DNA from: CADEGZ01 sp035443705
GTDB taxonomy: Bacteria > Pseudomonadota > Gammaproteobacteria > UBA6186 > Azoamicaceae
DNA length: 64,000 nucleotides
Reading direction: 5' to 3'
Assembly: GCA_035443705.1 (NCBI GenBank)
Contig: DAORSV010000001.1
Span: 1-64,000, forward strand
In this document: in pieces, positions 9,220-18,622 of the stretch
Layout: every line of letters begins with the position of its first letter
Position numbering within the stretch: position 1 is the first letter of the stretch
Made by a program: the position numbers and the translations under genes
The notes under the pieces: model-generated
Database searches by the model: none
What the model was told of the DNA's origin: nothing
What the model saw: the letters and a program-made list of their open reading frames with translations, nothing else

Positions 9220-9351
9220 AAAGACCTCTTAACATAGAGCCAGGGCGGACACAATGATACGCCCCCGCGATTGGGTAAAAGGCCATTTTCCGCTCAAAGG
9301 GTTTTTGGATCAATGGGTTAGAAGCATTAAGTTAAATAACTGGGGTGTTTC

Positions 9352-10569
9352 ATGGCGCACAGCGATAGACATATATTAGAAAACAATCGGGATTTTACCT
9401 ATCCGCTTTCCGCTGCCCACAAATTCATTCATTTGTACTATCACTTAAAGCGACCCAACGCGGAACAACGTACCATTCTCGCAACTGCGTATTACACGCT
9501 CTCTACACAAAACAATATTTCTTGCCATCGACAAAAAATGCATGTGAATTCGGCTATCACGCTTTTAAAAAATATTACTCTTCAGAAGAGAGACAATCTG
9601 TGGGGCTCGCAAATTGCGCGCGCTTATTTTAAACGCGCAGAGTTATTAGAAGCCAAAGAGGCCTTTTCACTGGCAACCAATGACTATGTCGATACTATTG
9701 CTGTGTTAGAGCAATTTGAAAGTGAACAGATCCTCGATGAGGCTGATCGTCTCTTAATTGCGCAATCCGCGATCTCTATTGCGGATCTTATCGTTAACGA
9801 ACAAATTGATGATAAAGCGCTTAATTTAAACCACCCCTTATTTTATATTAATAAAGCTTTAGAGTATTTACGCGCATTCCCAGAACCAAACGATGATATT
9901 TTATCGACGTATGCTTATGCACACCAGATTGCGGGTATTTCTTTAAGCGTTTTCCACTTTGAAGAATCTAAAGAAGCGTTTCGTGTTGCGTTACTTATGG
10001 CGTTTAAAACAGAAACTATTGGGATAAGCCCGCTTTTGACCGATATTTATACCTGTTTAGGGTTGTTGTACGAACAACAATACGAAAGTTGTCCTATCAA
10101 AAAAGCGCCTGAATATTTGCTGGATCACGCCATGATTTATTTTGGCCTGGCGCTTTTGTTTAGTCCCAAAGAAACCGAACAGGATGATGAAGACGTTTTA
10201 ACATTAGATTCTTTTTTTGATATGATATACCGCGTTTTAGATCCTTATATTTCTCCCCTTTCGCATCAGTTAACATGTGACCTAATCGATGCTCTGATTT
10301 ATGCTTATTACTGCGTTGTGAATAAGAGCTTACCCAACAAAATATTACAAGATGAACTAAACCAAGATGATACGCTCAATAACTTTGCACAACATCTCTA
10401 TTGGTTGGTCTCTGAAGCTTATCGTAAACAAAATCCAAGAGCTGCATTAAATTTTCTCGAAATTCTGACACATGAAGCATATGAAAACACGCTATATGCA
10501 GAAGATATTTTAAGTATCATTACACAAAAGAAGTCAAATAATGTTTATTATTTGACTTCGAAAAAATAA
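9352..10569 (+). CDS. Helical-repeat (TPR-like) protein, unknown function
   Basis: This 405-residue protein looks almost wholly alpha-helical. Stretches such as ARAYFKRAELLEAKEAFSLA, the segment around FHFEESKEAFRVALLMA, and YFGLALLFSP resemble tetratricopeptide helices, though no canonical TPR consensus is clear. It has no signal peptide or membrane segment. It stands alone, with GGGGTG shortly before the ATG. Its last codons lie in a 13-bp perfect hairpin that looks like the terminator of the opposite-strand gene. I do not recognise a family. A scaffold or secreted effector role would be speculation. Confidence 0.75.
   Translation: MAHSDRHILENNRDFTYPLSAAHKFIHLYYHLKRPNAEQRTILATAYYTLSTQNNISCHRQKMHVNSAITLLKNITLQKRDNLWGSQIARAYFKRAELLEAKEAFSLATNDYVDTIAVLEQFESEQILDEADRLLIAQSAISIADLIVNEQIDDKALNLNHPLFYINKALEYLRAFPEPNDDILSTYAYAHQIAGISLSVFHFEESKEAFRVALLMAFKTETIGISPLLTDIYTCLGLLYEQQYESCPIKKAPEYLLDHAMIYFGLALLFSPKETEQDDEDVLTLDSFFDMIYRVLDPYISPLSHQLTCDLIDALIYAYYCVVNKSLPNKILQDELNQDDTLNNFAQHLYWLVSEAYRKQNPRAALNFLEILTHEAYENTLYAEDILSIITQKKSNNVYYLTSKK
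10530..10559 (-). terminator. Hairpin terminator of the lipoprotein gene, inside the facing gene's 3' end
   Basis: A perfect 13-bp inverted repeat (10530-10542 and 10547-10559) with a 4-nt loop. Read on the minus strand it is followed by CTTTTGTG, a short U run. On the plus strand no U run follows. It lies within the last codons of the 405-residue protein gene. Confidence 0.55.
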
Positions 10570-10606
10570 AAGAAAGCTATGCGAATTGAGCGGGTTTTTG
10601 AAGGTA

Positions 10607-10816
10607 TTAATGATCCATCGTATGCCCAACAGCACCGCCCAAGAGACCACCTGCTGCAGCTCCTATGCCTGCACCAAGAGCACCGCCGTTAGATCCGCCA
10701 ATGACTGCACCGGCTACACCACCAATTGCAGCACCGGTTGATTCGTTCCGACTCATACCAGCACAACCACTTAAGAATACGCAGACTAAAGTCAAGACTA
10801 TCATTTTATTACGCAT
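10607..10816 (-). CDS. Small glycine-zipper outer-membrane lipoprotein
   Basis: This 69-residue protein starts with a lipoprotein signal peptide ending in the lipobox LSGC (Cys18). Glycine-zipper stretches AAIGGVAGAVIGG and GALGAGIGAAAGGLLGGAVG follow, as in OsmB/SlyB-like 2TM glycine-zipper proteins. Such proteins are anchored in the outer membrane, and several are induced by stress. Start at residue 1 or Met5. It is a single-gene unit convergent with the 405-residue protein gene. Confidence 0.85.
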   Translation of the reverse strand: MRNKMIVLTLVCVFLSGCAGMSRNESTGAAIGGVAGAVIGGSNGGALGAGIGAAAGGLLGGAVGHTMDH

Positions 10817-10996
10817 TTTTATAAATCCTATACTTATAAACAGTATTTAAAACACCACTCCAAATGCGGAGCTCCAGATATGAGACACCACAAAAAACAA
10901 AAAGTTTAAATGCTATATTGATAAAAAGAACAGAAGATAAATCCATTTCGCAATAGGTCAGCCCTTGGGAATATTTTTTATAAATTAGCTATAGTT

Positions 10997-11026
10997 TTGC
11001 CAAATAATTTTTTTGTTCGCTATCCT
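10997..11026 (+). promoter_or_regulatory. Possible sigma70 promoter of the epimerase gene
   Basis: TTGCCA (10997-11002) and TATCCT (11021-11026) are separated by 18 bp, 30 bp before the ATG at 11056. AAGGAAGG precedes that ATG. Confidence 0.4.
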
Positions 11027-11055
11027 TAGATTAATCGCATTAAAAGGAAGGATCA

Positions 11056-12057
11056 ATGAAAATTTTAGTAACCGGTGGACTTGGTTTTATCGGCTCTCAC
11101 ATCGTTGAATATCATTTAAACAAAAATGATGCCGTTTATGTCGTTGATAATCTCAGTACAGGCAGCCTCGATAATCTGAGTCTGTTTCAAAATAACCCCG
11201 ACTTTCAATTTGATAAGGCCGATATCCTGACCTGGCAAAACATGGAAAAAGCGGTGGCTTGGGCAGATCGCATTTACCATATGGCTGCGGTTGTCGGTAA
11301 TCTCAGAGTCATACAAGAACCTATTAATGTTATTGCGAGTAACATTGCCGGCACAGAACGGTTATTTAATACCATTACCAAAATAGGAAATACCCCGAGA
11401 GTGATACTGGCATCCACATCCGAAGTCTATGGTAAAAGCTCTAAATCAACGATGCAAGAAGAGGATGATCTTATCATCGAAAACCCTGTGCATTTACATT
11501 CAAATTACGCTATCAGTAAACTAAGTGACGAAATTATTGGGTTATCTTATGATCGCATCAATAATATACCCACCACAATTATCCGTTTTTTTAATACCAT
11601 TGGTCCCAGGCAAACAGGCACTTATGGATTTGTCGTTCCGAAATTTATCGCACAAGCTTGTAAGGGCGAACCTATCTCTATCTATGGAGATGGCAGTCAA
11701 ACCAGAAGCTTTGGCGATGTTCGAGATGTTGTCGTGGCTTTAGACTTAATTGCCGAAAATATAAGGACACGATACAATATTCTTAATGTGGGAGTAGATC
11801 ATGAAATTACAATAAAAGCCTTAGCCAATCTTGTTCGAGAACGCGCAAACAGTAAGTCGGATATTATTTATGTACCCTATAAAAAAATTTATGGAATGGA
11901 ATTTCTAGACATCATGCATCGAAGGCCGGATTTAACAAAACTTCACAAACTTATTCAATTCAAGCACAAATGGACTCTCGAAAAAACCGTCGATAATCTA
12001 ATTGGTATTTTTAATGAAAATTCATTAAAACCGCAATTGAAAAATAAAAATCTTTAA
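11056..12057 (+). CDS. NAD-dependent sugar-nucleotide epimerase/dehydratase
   Basis: This 333-residue extended short-chain dehydrogenase has the NAD-binding motif GGLGFIGSHI at the N-terminus, a Ser/Thr in ASTSEVYG, and the catalytic Tyr-Lys pair in NYAISKL. It resembles UDP-glucose/UDP-GlcNAc 4-epimerases and dTDP-sugar dehydratases; the exact substrate cannot be read from the sequence. A good ribosome-binding site, AAGGAAGG, is present. Its stop overlaps the stop of the convergent exporter gene. A role in supplying sugar nucleotides to the neighbouring GT2 enzyme is possible but unproven. Confidence 0.88.
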   Translation: MKILVTGGLGFIGSHIVEYHLNKNDAVYVVDNLSTGSLDNLSLFQNNPDFQFDKADILTWQNMEKAVAWADRIYHMAAVVGNLRVIQEPINVIASNIAGTERLFNTITKIGNTPRVILASTSEVYGKSSKSTMQEEDDLIIENPVHLHSNYAISKLSDEIIGLSYDRINNIPTTIIRFFNTIGPRQTGTYGFVVPKFIAQACKGEPISIYGDGSQTRSFGDVRDVVVALDLIAENIRTRYNILNVGVDHEITIKALANLVRERANSKSDIIYVPYKKIYGMEFLDIMHRRPDLTKLHKLIQFKHKWTLEKTVDNLIGIFNENSLKPQLKNKNL

Positions 12058-14930
12058 AATCGTTTAGTTAATAACGCTTCGATAGCGTATATACGATATT
12101 TAGTGCCTGAGCCATACAGCAGAGAGCTACTATTACGTGCCGTCGCAGAAGCACTAATATTTAAGTACCAATCCGCGTAAATACCATAAATAGCCCTCAA
12201 GGCGATATCTCCCGCAAACCCAGGTTTCAGCATTGTTTCATCTTTCTGAGTTCCTGCGCCAAAGGTTAACACATAATTAATGTTCTCATTTTGTTTGATC
12301 GTAAAGTGGCTCAGCGCTTGATACATTTGATAAGAACGTGGATCATAATAACCATTCACAGGGTCTTGCAAGGAAAAGTTTTGCCACGTTGCATAGGGAC
12401 CAATATCAATATCAAGATATTGACTTGCTAAAACAGTCGCGTGCGGATAAAGAGAAAGCACTTTCAGCGTGTTTTTATCTGAAAATTTATCGTATTCGAG
12501 GCCAATATCTAAATATTTTTGTGGATATGGTTGTAAATTTACAGTCATTCGATTATATTTTTGTAAAGTTTTTAACGATACTGATCGGGGTGAAAACGCG
12601 TAAATATCTTGTCCTTTTTTAAAAGCTATTTGGATATAATCGCTAGGGTTAGTGATTAGATTTAAATCATAACGGAAAAAACTACTTCTCTTTTTAATCT
12701 CCCCCGCGCCAACCAACCCTGAAACTGCAATCTCCGGGTATATTTGATGTGTTAAACCTACCCAGTGCGCACTATCCCAAATTGTTCCATGGCCATCGAT
12801 AGTCTCAAGCCCAGTGCCAATGTCTGCACTTAAATTTTCGTGTTTAAGCCCAAAAATCATACTTGTTTCTGGCGTCAGAAAATACGCACCATGGATGCCT
12901 GAGCTAACTATTTTGATATTATCGGAATCATGACAAAAATAACCATCTAAACTTAGGCTTGTGCGGCTGGGTGTCAAAATAGCATAGTTGAGCCATTTAT
13001 TATCTACCTTGTTTGGAAATTTTCTCTCTATATCACATAAAGCTTCCATCGCTTCCGTAGGTTCATTGTGCATTTGTAATGCAGCAGCTTCTGTAAAAAG
13101 CAGCTCATAATCATTTGGATCATTAACCAAGAGTTCTTTAATGAGAGAAAGTGCATGCTCTGGATAACCCGACATTTCAAACAAACGTGCCTTTACGCTT
13201 AAATATTCATAGCTTTCACCATAACGATCTCGATATTCCTTTATCAAACGAAATGCTGCAACATAATTTCCTCTCCAGCTTTGTACCTTTGCATAATCTA
13301 GCCAAACTTCTTTGGAATCTGGGTATAAACATAAATAGTTTTCATAAGCATCCACCGCGGCATCCAGATTATTTCGCGCAACTTCTAAATTAGAAACACC
13401 TAAGAGTCCATCTCTATTATGAGGTTCGATCTGTAAAATTTGAAAATAGCTTTTGCTAGCAAGTGCATAATTTTTTTCTTGCATCGCTCTTTCAGCTTGA
13501 AGCTTATGATACGCTATGTTATTTGGTTCTTTTTTTATTGCCAAGTTAATATGCACTAATGCTTCTTCATTTTTATTGGCGTCAGCATATTTTTTAGCCT
13601 GTTTTGCATAGGTTTCACCTGGTGCTTTTTTATCGACAAGATTGAGATCTTTCAGATTGGCGTCATTAGCAATCTCCTCTTTATCAACACTAACAGTTTC
13701 ATTTTCTTTCACTTCTTCTACCACAGGAACAGGTGGCTTTTCATTCGCTGTTAAATCAGTTTCTACTTTAACTTTAGCGTTGGCTTTTTCTTTTTCAGAT
13801 TGAATATTTTTAAGCCCTACATGCGCAAGCTGGTTATTGGGTTCAATACTAAGAATACGTTTATAACTATCTTCAACCTGATCGTATTCGCCTGCCCAAT
13901 TTGCTAAAATGACTCTTCTGTTTAAATAGTCAATATTCATTGGTGCAATTTCCAATGCTTGATTAATCGCCGCTAGTGCCTCTTTGGCTTGATTGGTCAC
14001 TGCATAAGTTTCAGACAAACTGATATACAACCCAGCGTTATTTGATTGAAGATTTATCGCCTGCTTCAAGGATTCAATCGCATTTTGATAATGTTTTTGC
14101 TCGTTTTCAATATCAGCAATTTTTTTCCATAAATCTGGACGATTAGAATTTTTAGCAATCTCTTCTTTATAAATTGCGATTGCTTTATCCCAATTTTTTT
14201 CTTCTTCAGCAACTATTGCTGCATCAGGAACAGTAAAAGGAGCAACTGCATCCGTTGTTATTGCTGATACCTCTGACATCAAAACAGGCGATGCATTAAT
14301 GTTTAATTTAGCTTTAGCCTTTTCAGTTTCAATATTTTTAAGACCAACAATAGCCATTTTGTTTTTTGACTCAATATCAAGAATACGTTTATAGCTATCT
14401 TCGACTTGATCATATTCTCCCGCCCATTTTGCTAACATAACTCTTCTGTTTAAATAGTCAATATTCCTTGATTCAATTTGTAATGCTTCATCAATCGCAG
14501 TCAATGCCTCTTTATATTGATTAGTAACAGCATAAATTTCAGACAAGCTCACATATAACGGAGCATTTTTAGATAGCGGAGCATTCTTAGGTTGAAGATT
14601 TATAGCATGCATTAATGCCTCAATAGCATTTTGATAGTGGTTTTCTTCGCTTTCAATATCAGCAATTTTTTTCCATATATCTGATGGGATAGAATCTACA
14701 GAAACAGGTGATTTTACATCTGCTGTTTCTGTGACTTTCACTGCTATTGCGGCAGAAATAGAAGGTTTTTCACCCCCTATTAAAGAATTAGAGGAGACTG
14801 TATTCGCTGCTACAGAAAGGTGTGATTTTGAATCTACTTCTACACTGAGGGAATTACTTAGAACTTTAAAAGTTGTTGATGTTAAGCATATACCCAAAGC
14901 AAAACTTAATAAAGATTTAATTTTTTCCAT
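12054..14930 (-). CDS. TPR plus outer-membrane beta-barrel exporter (PgaA/BcsC-like layout)
   Basis: This 958-residue protein has a signal peptide, TPR repeats (about residues 84-640) and a C-terminal beta-barrel (about 660-958) ending in Phe, as BAM substrates do. The barrel contains GYYDPRSY, similar to the GYYxP motif of cellulose exporter barrels. The layout is that of the PgaA/BcsC exporters, which carry exopolysaccharide across the outer membrane. Residues 84-208 and 267-387 are near-copies of one TPR block. The gene lies 13 bp downstream of the GT2 gene. The polymer exported is unknown. Confidence 0.82.
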   Translation of the reverse strand: MEKIKSLLSFALGICLTSTTFKVLSNSLSVEVDSKSHLSVAANTVSSNSLIGGEKPSISAAIAVKVTETADVKSPVSVDSIPSDIWKKIADIESEENHYQNAIEALMHAINLQPKNAPLSKNAPLYVSLSEIYAVTNQYKEALTAIDEALQIESRNIDYLNRRVMLAKWAGEYDQVEDSYKRILDIESKNKMAIVGLKNIETEKAKAKLNINASPVLMSEVSAITTDAVAPFTVPDAAIVAEEEKNWDKAIAIYKEEIAKNSNRPDLWKKIADIENEQKHYQNAIESLKQAINLQSNNAGLYISLSETYAVTNQAKEALAAINQALEIAPMNIDYLNRRVILANWAGEYDQVEDSYKRILSIEPNNQLAHVGLKNIQSEKEKANAKVKVETDLTANEKPPVPVVEEVKENETVSVDKEEIANDANLKDLNLVDKKAPGETYAKQAKKYADANKNEEALVHINLAIKKEPNNIAYHKLQAERAMQEKNYALASKSYFQILQIEPHNRDGLLGVSNLEVARNNLDAAVDAYENYLCLYPDSKEVWLDYAKVQSWRGNYVAAFRLIKEYRDRYGESYEYLSVKARLFEMSGYPEHALSLIKELLVNDPNDYELLFTEAAALQMHNEPTEAMEALCDIERKFPNKVDNKWLNYAILTPSRTSLSLDGYFCHDSDNIKIVSSGIHGAYFLTPETSMIFGLKHENLSADIGTGLETIDGHGTIWDSAHWVGLTHQIYPEIAVSGLVGAGEIKKRSSFFRYDLNLITNPSDYIQIAFKKGQDIYAFSPRSVSLKTLQKYNRMTVNLQPYPQKYLDIGLEYDKFSDKNTLKVLSLYPHATVLASQYLDIDIGPYATWQNFSLQDPVNGYYDPRSYQMYQALSHFTIKQNENINYVLTFGAGTQKDETMLKPGFAGDIALRAIYGIYADWYLNISASATARNSSSLLYGSGTKYRIYAIEALLTKRF
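13770..14681. repeat. Duplicated TPR block inside the exporter gene
   Basis: The segments 14307-14681 and 13770-14132 encode two closely similar blocks of about 120 residues. Shared runs include NIDYLNRRV and WAGEYDQVEDSYKRIL. They are separated by a low-complexity Ala/Val-rich linker and one more TPR. Confidence 0.85.
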
Positions 14931-14943
14931 AAAAAATTTTCCC

Positions 14944-16335
14944 TTATTTCTTCCAATTCTTGTTTTTTACAAACAAAAGATCTTTTAAAAAATTAAAAAA
15001 TACTACGACATCGTAAATTAAAACGGTATATCTAACAGGCATTAAAAATATGCTTTTTATAAAATTTTTAACGCGATGATTTTTATGCGCAACAGCTATC
15101 ACGACACTGTAGAGCAATACCTCTGCACCCAAAGTTAGGAGCAGCGGCTCCCAAAGTTTTAGAAAAATCATCACAAAGATCACAACAGGAAATGCAACTT
15201 TTTCAAAGACTGCAAAAAAAATATACCATCCTATTGGACGACCGTATTTTTTTGTATGCTCAACGCCAAATGATTGACGATAAGCTTCTTTTATTTTCCG
15301 CATCTCTTCTATTTTTTTAGATTCAGGATTTCTTTTTTTTCTAAACCATCGCAGAAGACAATTAAAAACCTTAAATGGCGTTAAAAACAGACTTCCAAAA
15401 TAATAACAACTTTGAAAAATGGCAGAAGACCATTTGAAAATTTGGCCTGGCAATTCTAATAAAGGAGGTTCTTGAGTTAAGGCATAAACCCCCTCTATTT
15501 GAATATTTCTGTAACCATAATCCGCAAATGAAAATCCAATAAAAATATCTTCGGAAGTTGTTAAATTATTACCCAAAAATGTCTCATATTGATCAAATAC
15601 GCTTTTTAGATATTTACGCCTATAGGCTGCTGCACATCCAACTGGATTAATAATACTTCCAAAAAATATCATTTGCGCATGATATATAAATCTTTGCAGA
15701 AATAGGTATAACTCTTCACGATATAAACTTGTAATAGTTTCTTGCAGTCTTTTAAACCAATGTGTGCTGATGTTTTCTTGTGTTTCAGGGTGCTTTTCAG
15801 AAAATTTTTTTACAATAGGTGAGTCTAAAATACTTTTTCTATCGTTTCTCATAAAGGGTAAAATAATGCCGCAAGCACACGCTATACCAACACCTTGGTA
15901 AAGTTCTTGCACTAAGCGTTCAATATAATTTTCTGATTTTAATATGGTATCACCATCCAATACGAATAAAACATCAGCATCACTTTCGCGCGTTCCCAGT
16001 TTAAGACCTGCGGTTTTACCTTCAGGTTTCTCTCGATGAATAATGACAATCTCTAGCCCTACTCTACTTTTATATTCTTTTATATATTCATAAGTCTTAT
16101 CGGTACTGGCATCATCGACAATAATAACGCGGCGTGGCTTTAATGTTTGAGTTTCAAGAGAGGCTAAAGATAAAATAATATTCTTTTCTTCATTTTGAAT
16201 GGGGATCACAACATCTACCACAATTTTATGCCAATCTTCTGCCGGCGTTGGTATCGTTTTATCTCTGCCATGCAAAAAAGCTATAAAGCTAAGTAGTGCG
16301 GTTGGACTGATAATAAAACATGATATTGATGCCAT
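14944..16335 (-). CDS. Membrane GT2 glycosyltransferase, probable exopolysaccharide synthase
   Basis: This 463-residue processive-type family 2 glycosyltransferase resembles PgaC/BcsA/NodC. Visible motifs are VVIPIQNEE, VDDAS (Asp74-75), the DxD motif DGDT (127-130), the catalytic TSED (260-263) and a QxxKW form of QxxRW (QIFKW, 298-302). One membrane segment lies at the N-terminus and several follow residue 305. Such enzymes polymerise a sugar from UDP-sugar while moving the chain through the membrane. No strong ribosome-binding site precedes the ATG. A 112-bp gap to the CapB-like gene and a TATACT in that gap suggest it may start its own transcript with the exporter. No PgaB deacetylase or PgaD is seen. 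Confidence 0.86.
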   Translation of the reverse strand: MASISCFIISPTALLSFIAFLHGRDKTIPTPAEDWHKIVVDVVIPIQNEEKNIILSLASLETQTLKPRRVIIVDDASTDKTYEYIKEYKSRVGLEIVIIHREKPEGKTAGLKLGTRESDADVLFVLDGDTILKSENYIERLVQELYQGVGIACACGIILPFMRNDRKSILDSPIVKKFSEKHPETQENISTHWFKRLQETITSLYREELYLFLQRFIYHAQMIFFGSIINPVGCAAAYRRKYLKSVFDQYETFLGNNLTTSEDIFIGFSFADYGYRNIQIEGVYALTQEPPLLELPGQIFKWSSAIFQSCYYFGSLFLTPFKVFNCLLRWFRKKRNPESKKIEEMRKIKEAYRQSFGVEHTKKYGRPIGWYIFFAVFEKVAFPVVIFVMIFLKLWEPLLLTLGAEVLLYSVVIAVAHKNHRVKNFIKSIFLMPVRYTVLIYDVVVFFNFLKDLLFVKNKNWKK

Positions 16336-16447
16336 AACGTCTAAACAATAATATTTGTTAATCCCTTATTGAGTATAGTCAAAAATTGCTCTTGATCCAG
16401 AATTGAAAAACCTAAGAATTCTGAGATAAGATTTTATGTGTTGAGGC

Positions 16448-18622
16448 TTAATTAAGTTTATTTTCCTTGGAAAACATATTGAAAAATTCACACAATTGAT
16501 AATACAACCAACCACCAGCTTGCCGATTATTTAAGGACTGCAATTCTCGTATTGCAGCAGGATAACTGATACGCATCGTAATTAAATCTTCATAAATCTG
16601 ATTTGCTTTTTTGCGCCGTTTGACAGCATCCCCAACATCCAGAAATCCCTCGATAGATAGTATTACTTTTTCAAACCATGCAGGTCCTTTCAATATCGCT
16701 TCTATTTTTTGACGAATTTGAGACAAGCTGTTATTCAAATTCGATTGAATCAATATCAATTCGGCCTGAAATCTTTCTTGCTGCATAATCGGCATTTCAG
16801 ACATTTTCTCGATCGTTTCACGAACCAGCTCTTCGCATAATTGATTATATGACTTAAACGTAATAGCAGACTGAAGCAGTTCTTCTAAATTTGAAGAATC
16901 TACATGACTCAACGCGTTAAAAATTTGATAACACATGTCCCATGATTGAAAACAGTGCACAATAGCTAAACCAACGCCTTTCATGTTCTGCATACCATGC
17001 ATTCGGTTATAAAAACCAGGCGGTGTTTCATCGCAAATAATATTTATCACTTGATCGCCTGTTACATACAAATCATCAATAACCACAAATTTTTTTAAAA
17101 ACCATTCTGTCAGAATGTTTCGAAATTCATTATTTAAGCATTCTCTCGAATCAAACGATAAATTAATTCGATTACACAGCTCTTTTATTTTATGATAAAT
17201 ATCCAAATCTTGTTCTAAATGCTTAATAACAGAATCAAAGTAAGGCACTTTATTTGCTTTTAACTGTTCACGAAGAATCTCTGGATTATCATAGTTTTTT
17301 AAATAAACATCAACCAAATCTTCTGCAATATTTTGCCCCTTCAGCATCACACGCAGCCGTTCAATAATAACCTGTTCAGTAATTGGCATCCTAAATCGGA
17401 AAGCGAAATCATTCAAATCTTTTGCAATATTGTTTAGTGGAACTTTTTCAGATTCTGGACACAAGGTTATTTCTCGCACAGCTTCTCGCCAAAATTCTTG
17501 CACGTAATTCATAAATTCATGTACATTTGAGCCCACAATAAAATGCCGATCTGCAGAAATATCGTTAACCAAAATATTCGAAAACACATGAGAACGTTCC
17601 ACACGATCGGCGCGATTATTGACAACAGTCGTTATCCAAACCCCAGGTTCTTTTAAGATATCTTGTTCTGAAAAACCTAAGCGCATCCAATTGCTTAAAC
17701 ATCCATAGCGTTCATTAGCAGACATACCGTTAATAAATTCTAGTCGACGACTACGCATAGGCGCTGCGGGATAAATTTTTAAAGCACCGATGTCTGGGAT
17801 CATATAATCGGCCATTTCTTTTAATGCCACGTCCTTTTCGATACCGAGCTCCTCTGCTAAAGCAAGGGCCAAAACAATATTATCAGGATGCTCTTGATAA
17901 GGAAAACGTGCTAATACATCTTGTGTTAAAAGACCGGCAGTTAACCAATTAACCGATTTAAATTTTGTATTTAATTTCTGGGAGCGCATCTTTAAAATAG
18001 GTCGCATTTGTTCTTCAGCCGTTAATAAAACTGAATTAACGGGAATAAAGCTAGCTATGACATTGGCAATATTAATGCCTGCGGGTCCTTGTAAATTTTC
18101 ATGATCAGGGAAAGCATTTGTAATCGTCGAAATATCATCATACATCCATTTTTGTTGTAATAACTTAACATTATTCTCCTCTAAAGCCATACATTCCCAG
18201 AGTAAAACATCTACTTGCAGTTTGGAGGCTAAATGTACAAAATTATATTGTTCCCAAATAGTCGCTTTATCATGCGGTCGAAACAGACTGAGTTCATACA
18301 ATTTTCCATAAGCGCGCCCATGCAAAAACATCGCTTCACAACCCGTTGTTTTGCTTAAAACACTTAACCCCATCGCATTAAATAACGCCGACTTTAATCT
18401 TTCGGTGCCGGATTTTCCGCGCGTTCCCCATCCACCAATTGTCAGTGAAATTGTAGACCGGGCTTGACGCAGCGTTCGATTTAAATAGAGATGTCTTCCA
18501 AGAAAAAAAATAATCGAAATCAAAACCAAAAAACCTAGCTCTAAAAATGTATTTTCATATACTGAGAAAAAATAATCCTCTAAGCGAAGCCACCAAACGT
18601 ACAAAGCATCAGATGAAATCAT
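16448..18622 (-). CDS. CapB/PgsB-like amide ligase with C-terminal extension
   Basis: This 724-residue membrane-anchored Mur-ligase-family protein has one membrane segment (about 26-45). A P-loop GGWGTRGKSGT (63-73) precedes KTTG. The CapB-type motifs ECMALE (143-148), TNAFPDHENLQGP (168-180) and NNRADR (335-340) follow. In Bacillus, CapB/PgsB activates glutamate with ATP and forms gamma-glutamyl bonds. CapB is usually about 400 residues, so residues from about 410 to 724 are an extra helical region I do not recognise. The start overlaps the upstream HEAT gene by ATGA. The substrate here is unknown; glutamate is only the family precedent. Confidence 0.82.
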   Translation of the reverse strand: MISSDALYVWWLRLEDYFFSVYENTFLELGFLVLISIIFFLGRHLYLNRTLRQARSTISLTIGGWGTRGKSGTERLKSALFNAMGLSVLSKTTGCEAMFLHGRAYGKLYELSLFRPHDKATIWEQYNFVHLASKLQVDVLLWECMALEENNVKLLQQKWMYDDISTITNAFPDHENLQGPAGINIANVIASFIPVNSVLLTAEEQMRPILKMRSQKLNTKFKSVNWLTAGLLTQDVLARFPYQEHPDNIVLALALAEELGIEKDVALKEMADYMIPDIGALKIYPAAPMRSRRLEFINGMSANERYGCLSNWMRLGFSEQDILKEPGVWITTVVNNRADRVERSHVFSNILVNDISADRHFIVGSNVHEFMNYVQEFWREAVREITLCPESEKVPLNNIAKDLNDFAFRFRMPITEQVIIERLRVMLKGQNIAEDLVDVYLKNYDNPEILREQLKANKVPYFDSVIKHLEQDLDIYHKIKELCNRINLSFDSRECLNNEFRNILTEWFLKKFVVIDDLYVTGDQVINIICDETPPGFYNRMHGMQNMKGVGLAIVHCFQSWDMCYQIFNALSHVDSSNLEELLQSAITFKSYNQLCEELVRETIEKMSEMPIMQQERFQAELILIQSNLNNSLSQIRQKIEAILKGPAWFEKVILSIEGFLDVGDAVKRRKKANQIYEDLITMRISYPAAIRELQSLNNRQAGGWLYYQLCEFFNMFSKENKLN

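Noticed and set aside
10960..10985. AGGTCAGCCCTTGG resembling part of the 36485-36568 palindrome
   Set aside because: The match is short and has no inverted partner; it is not enough for a second copy.
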